This document shows, piece by piece, positions 62,074-64,000 of a DNA stretch of 64,000 bases. The DNA is taken from assembly GCF_024362695.1 (NCBI RefSeq), contig NC_065404.1, positions 13,122,604-13,186,603 on the forward strand. The letters run 5' to 3'. Position 1 is the stretch's first letter. The number at the start of each line of letters is the position of its first letter. This DNA comes from Pectinophora gossypiella (Eukaryota > Arthropoda > Insecta > Lepidoptera > Gelechiidae). Position numbers and translations under genes: made by a program. The notes below the pieces were generated by a model. That model made no database searches. It was not told the DNA's origin and was given only the letters and a program-made list of their open reading frames with translations.

Positions 62074-63734
62074 GAATACATGAAGGCTACATGTAATACC
62101 TACGTCTTTGCAGGGAGCTTGAAAAAGCGTATTATGAGCAGAGCCTTTATTACTATTTTATACCTTCGTTAAAATTTTCCTTTTGTAATAGGTTGGCATA
62201 CAAAGTCTTCAAATGGATTTTGTTATCACAAAGCTGTCTTTGAATATATCTTTCCTATAAATATAGCTTGTTGTTGCTTGTTAATAACGTATTTAAAGGA
62301 CTTTATTTTCCTCAAAATAATTATTTTGAAGCGCAAATAACTTTTGGGTTTCATATTAGATACGATGATAAATAACTGAATGTGTGCCCAGAATTTACTT
62401 CAGTGAAGTATGATTCTATAATATCATTGTCACGGTATCTACATATATTACTCACGGCTCAGAGAACTTGTATTTACATGCTCCTCTCGTTTTTACTGGT
62501 CTGTAGCACAAATAACTGGGAATGGAATTATTTATCTACCGTCTCCGAAGTTACTAGTCTTCGTCTTCTATTGTATTAGGCGAGCCGCGGTCGTATTATC
62601 AAATGTTTATTGTTATAGCTTCCGATGTGGCAAAATTTGTTAGGGCTGCCGAAGTTACGGCGCCCAAAAGTTTACATGTATAAAAGGGCCCCGTATTACA
62701 ACGTCATCCTTTATTTATAATGCAAATGCGGGATTATAAACATATGTGTATAAGTACGTAAACATTCATGTTATAGACCTGTTTACTCTGAACTTCAGGG
62801 AGGGTCGTTATTTTCTTTTTACATCCTTTGTCTGATGTTGTTCGGTTGGGTATCTTTTACGGTCAGCGAGCTGCTTACATTGCCCTCTCAGAAAAGGTTG
62901 CCTAACTATCCTGATTAATAGTGGCAAATTTCCTTACATTTATATACAGAGAGAATACCCTGTTGTGCTAGATAATTGAACCTTTTATCTTTGAGGTACT
63001 GTCTGATTCAATTTAGTGAATCCCCACAAGGTTCCAATCTTCCAATACCAAGCTTTCCTCGAACCAATATTCCTGGCATTGTGCTCGTCATTTCTCGCGT
63101 ATATTGTTGCTTTCCTCGGCAAATCTCCGTTTATCATCATTCCTTCGTAAATACATAAAGCTTTCCGCGCTCTATTTGATATTTCGCACGTTGCAGATAG
63201 AAGAAATAGGGGAATATTAATTTCGAAAATACATTTAATGTCGGCGTGAATTCCTGGGCCAGCAGCTATAGTTTTACATTTGTAAAATTTGATATAGCGT
63301 TCATAAAGACCTGGAATTTCCCTCGTAACTATATTATTTCTAGTATATCATAACAGCCTTACTCAAATATAACACAAATATTGTCATATCCCGTCAGTAT
63401 GCCGTCCCTGACACGTGCATGTAATGTTAGCTGATGGAGCGTGAATGGGTCGGCGGAACCCTGCTCCGCTGCGCCCATTGTCGTCTTCCGTGTTGCATTA
63501 CTATGTATCTATACTGGGCACACTCTACTGCTCATAACATACACTCTAAATGCGGATGCACTCCTTTTATCTAGGTCGTTTTTAATTCTCGGTTGAAGCG
63601 CTGAAACGTTTGTTAATGGAGTAACGCTTGAATCCTGACTATTAATATTTTAGGTAGGATAGTTCAATTGTATTATTAGTTTCAACGCCAGTAAGAAATA
63701 TAAAGTAGGATGTGTTTTACACAAAACTGTCCTA

Positions 63735-63965
63735 ATAATACATACATACATACATAAACTCACGCCCGTAATCCCTAATGGGGTGGGCAGAGCCACTAGT
63801 GATCAAAGACAACTTGCAGCCACTGTTGATACGATGTCGTAAGCTGGATATAATAAACTTTATGGTGATAAGGGATCAATCAGCCTATCGCCCATAACAT
63901 TAGTCCATCATGTTAGAGGACACAATCCCTCTGTCGGACGTGTTCTACATTTTTTATTTTCTCCC
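63735..63965 (+). repeat. Dispersed repeat B, best copy, with (CATA)n head
   Basis: Begins with four CATA units, then ACTCACGCCCGTAATCCCTA, GACAACTTGCAGCCACTG, GGTGATAAGGGATCAATCAG and CACAATCCCTCTGTCGGACG. I recall this pattern as widespread in moth genomes. Its family name is not known to me. Confidence 0.75.
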
Positions 63966-64000
63966 AGAACAGCATAGCCTGTCCTGATAATAATAATATA

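Larger units (their letters stand above)
27282..64000 (+). other. Long block with no host exon found: presumed kinase intron and/or intergenic DNA
   Basis: After the kinase donor at 27281 I looked for the next expected kinase block (the WIIMEYLGGGSA region) and the later catalytic motifs, and did not see them. The block is AT-rich with transposons and repeats listed separately. Stretches in which I see nothing beyond chance frames: 27282-30000, 31900-33900, 35060-36500, 37050-43190, 46000-49800, 54100-55900, 57560-60150 and 62100-63740. An exon shorter than about 100 bp could have been missed. Confidence 0.55.

Noticed and set aside
1..64000. CRISPR arrays, operons, bacterial or viral gene blocks
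   Set aside because: No regularly spaced repeats or gene blocks of that kind were seen; the window is eukaryotic.

Overview
The window looks like nuclear DNA of a moth or butterfly (Lepidoptera). It is AT-rich, genes are split by introns with GT-AG borders, TAGGTA/TACCTA strings are frequent, and there are many copies of tRNA-derived SINEs and other repeats I associate with lepidopteran genomes. Only three protein-coding host loci can be supported, plus one intact DNA transposon. Species cannot be named from this.

Left part (1-7.7 kb). Two tubulin tyrosine ligase-like genes of the TTLL3/8 (tubulin glycylase) type lie in tandem on the minus strand. The right copy (2171-6120) can be assembled completely: nine coding exons whose splice phases all agree, 2,625 nt, 874 residues, with the ATP-grasp catalytic core. 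The left copy (1-1358) is cut by the window edge and shows only its N-terminal part, mostly in one long exon. About 1.6 kb to the right of the right-hand copy, and transcribed away from it, starts a Ste20-type germinal-centre kinase III gene (STK24/25/26, fly GckIII).

Middle and right part (7.7-64 kb). The kinase gene has two alternative first coding exons about 14 kb apart: a five-codon distal one (7685-7699) and a 96-codon proline/glycine-rich proximal one (21877-22164) near CpG-rich sequence. Either joins in frame to a shared exon (27057-27281) carrying the glycine loop and catalytic lysine. I found no later kinase exon, so the remaining 36.7 kb is probably intron, or intron plus intergenic DNA. 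It holds SINEs with target-site duplications, two copies of a small TA-flanked MITE (one inserted inside a SINE), non-LTR retrotransposon fragments, an apparently intact Tc1/mariner element (55918-57546, DD34E transposase), several perfect hairpins, a G-run cluster, and two RFX X-box-like sites (60340, 62060).

The genes do not form a pathway as such. The tandem glycylases point to axoneme/cilium tubulin modification, and the X-box pair is a cilium-type regulatory motif, but what it controls is unknown. Most other short open frames in the window look like chance.
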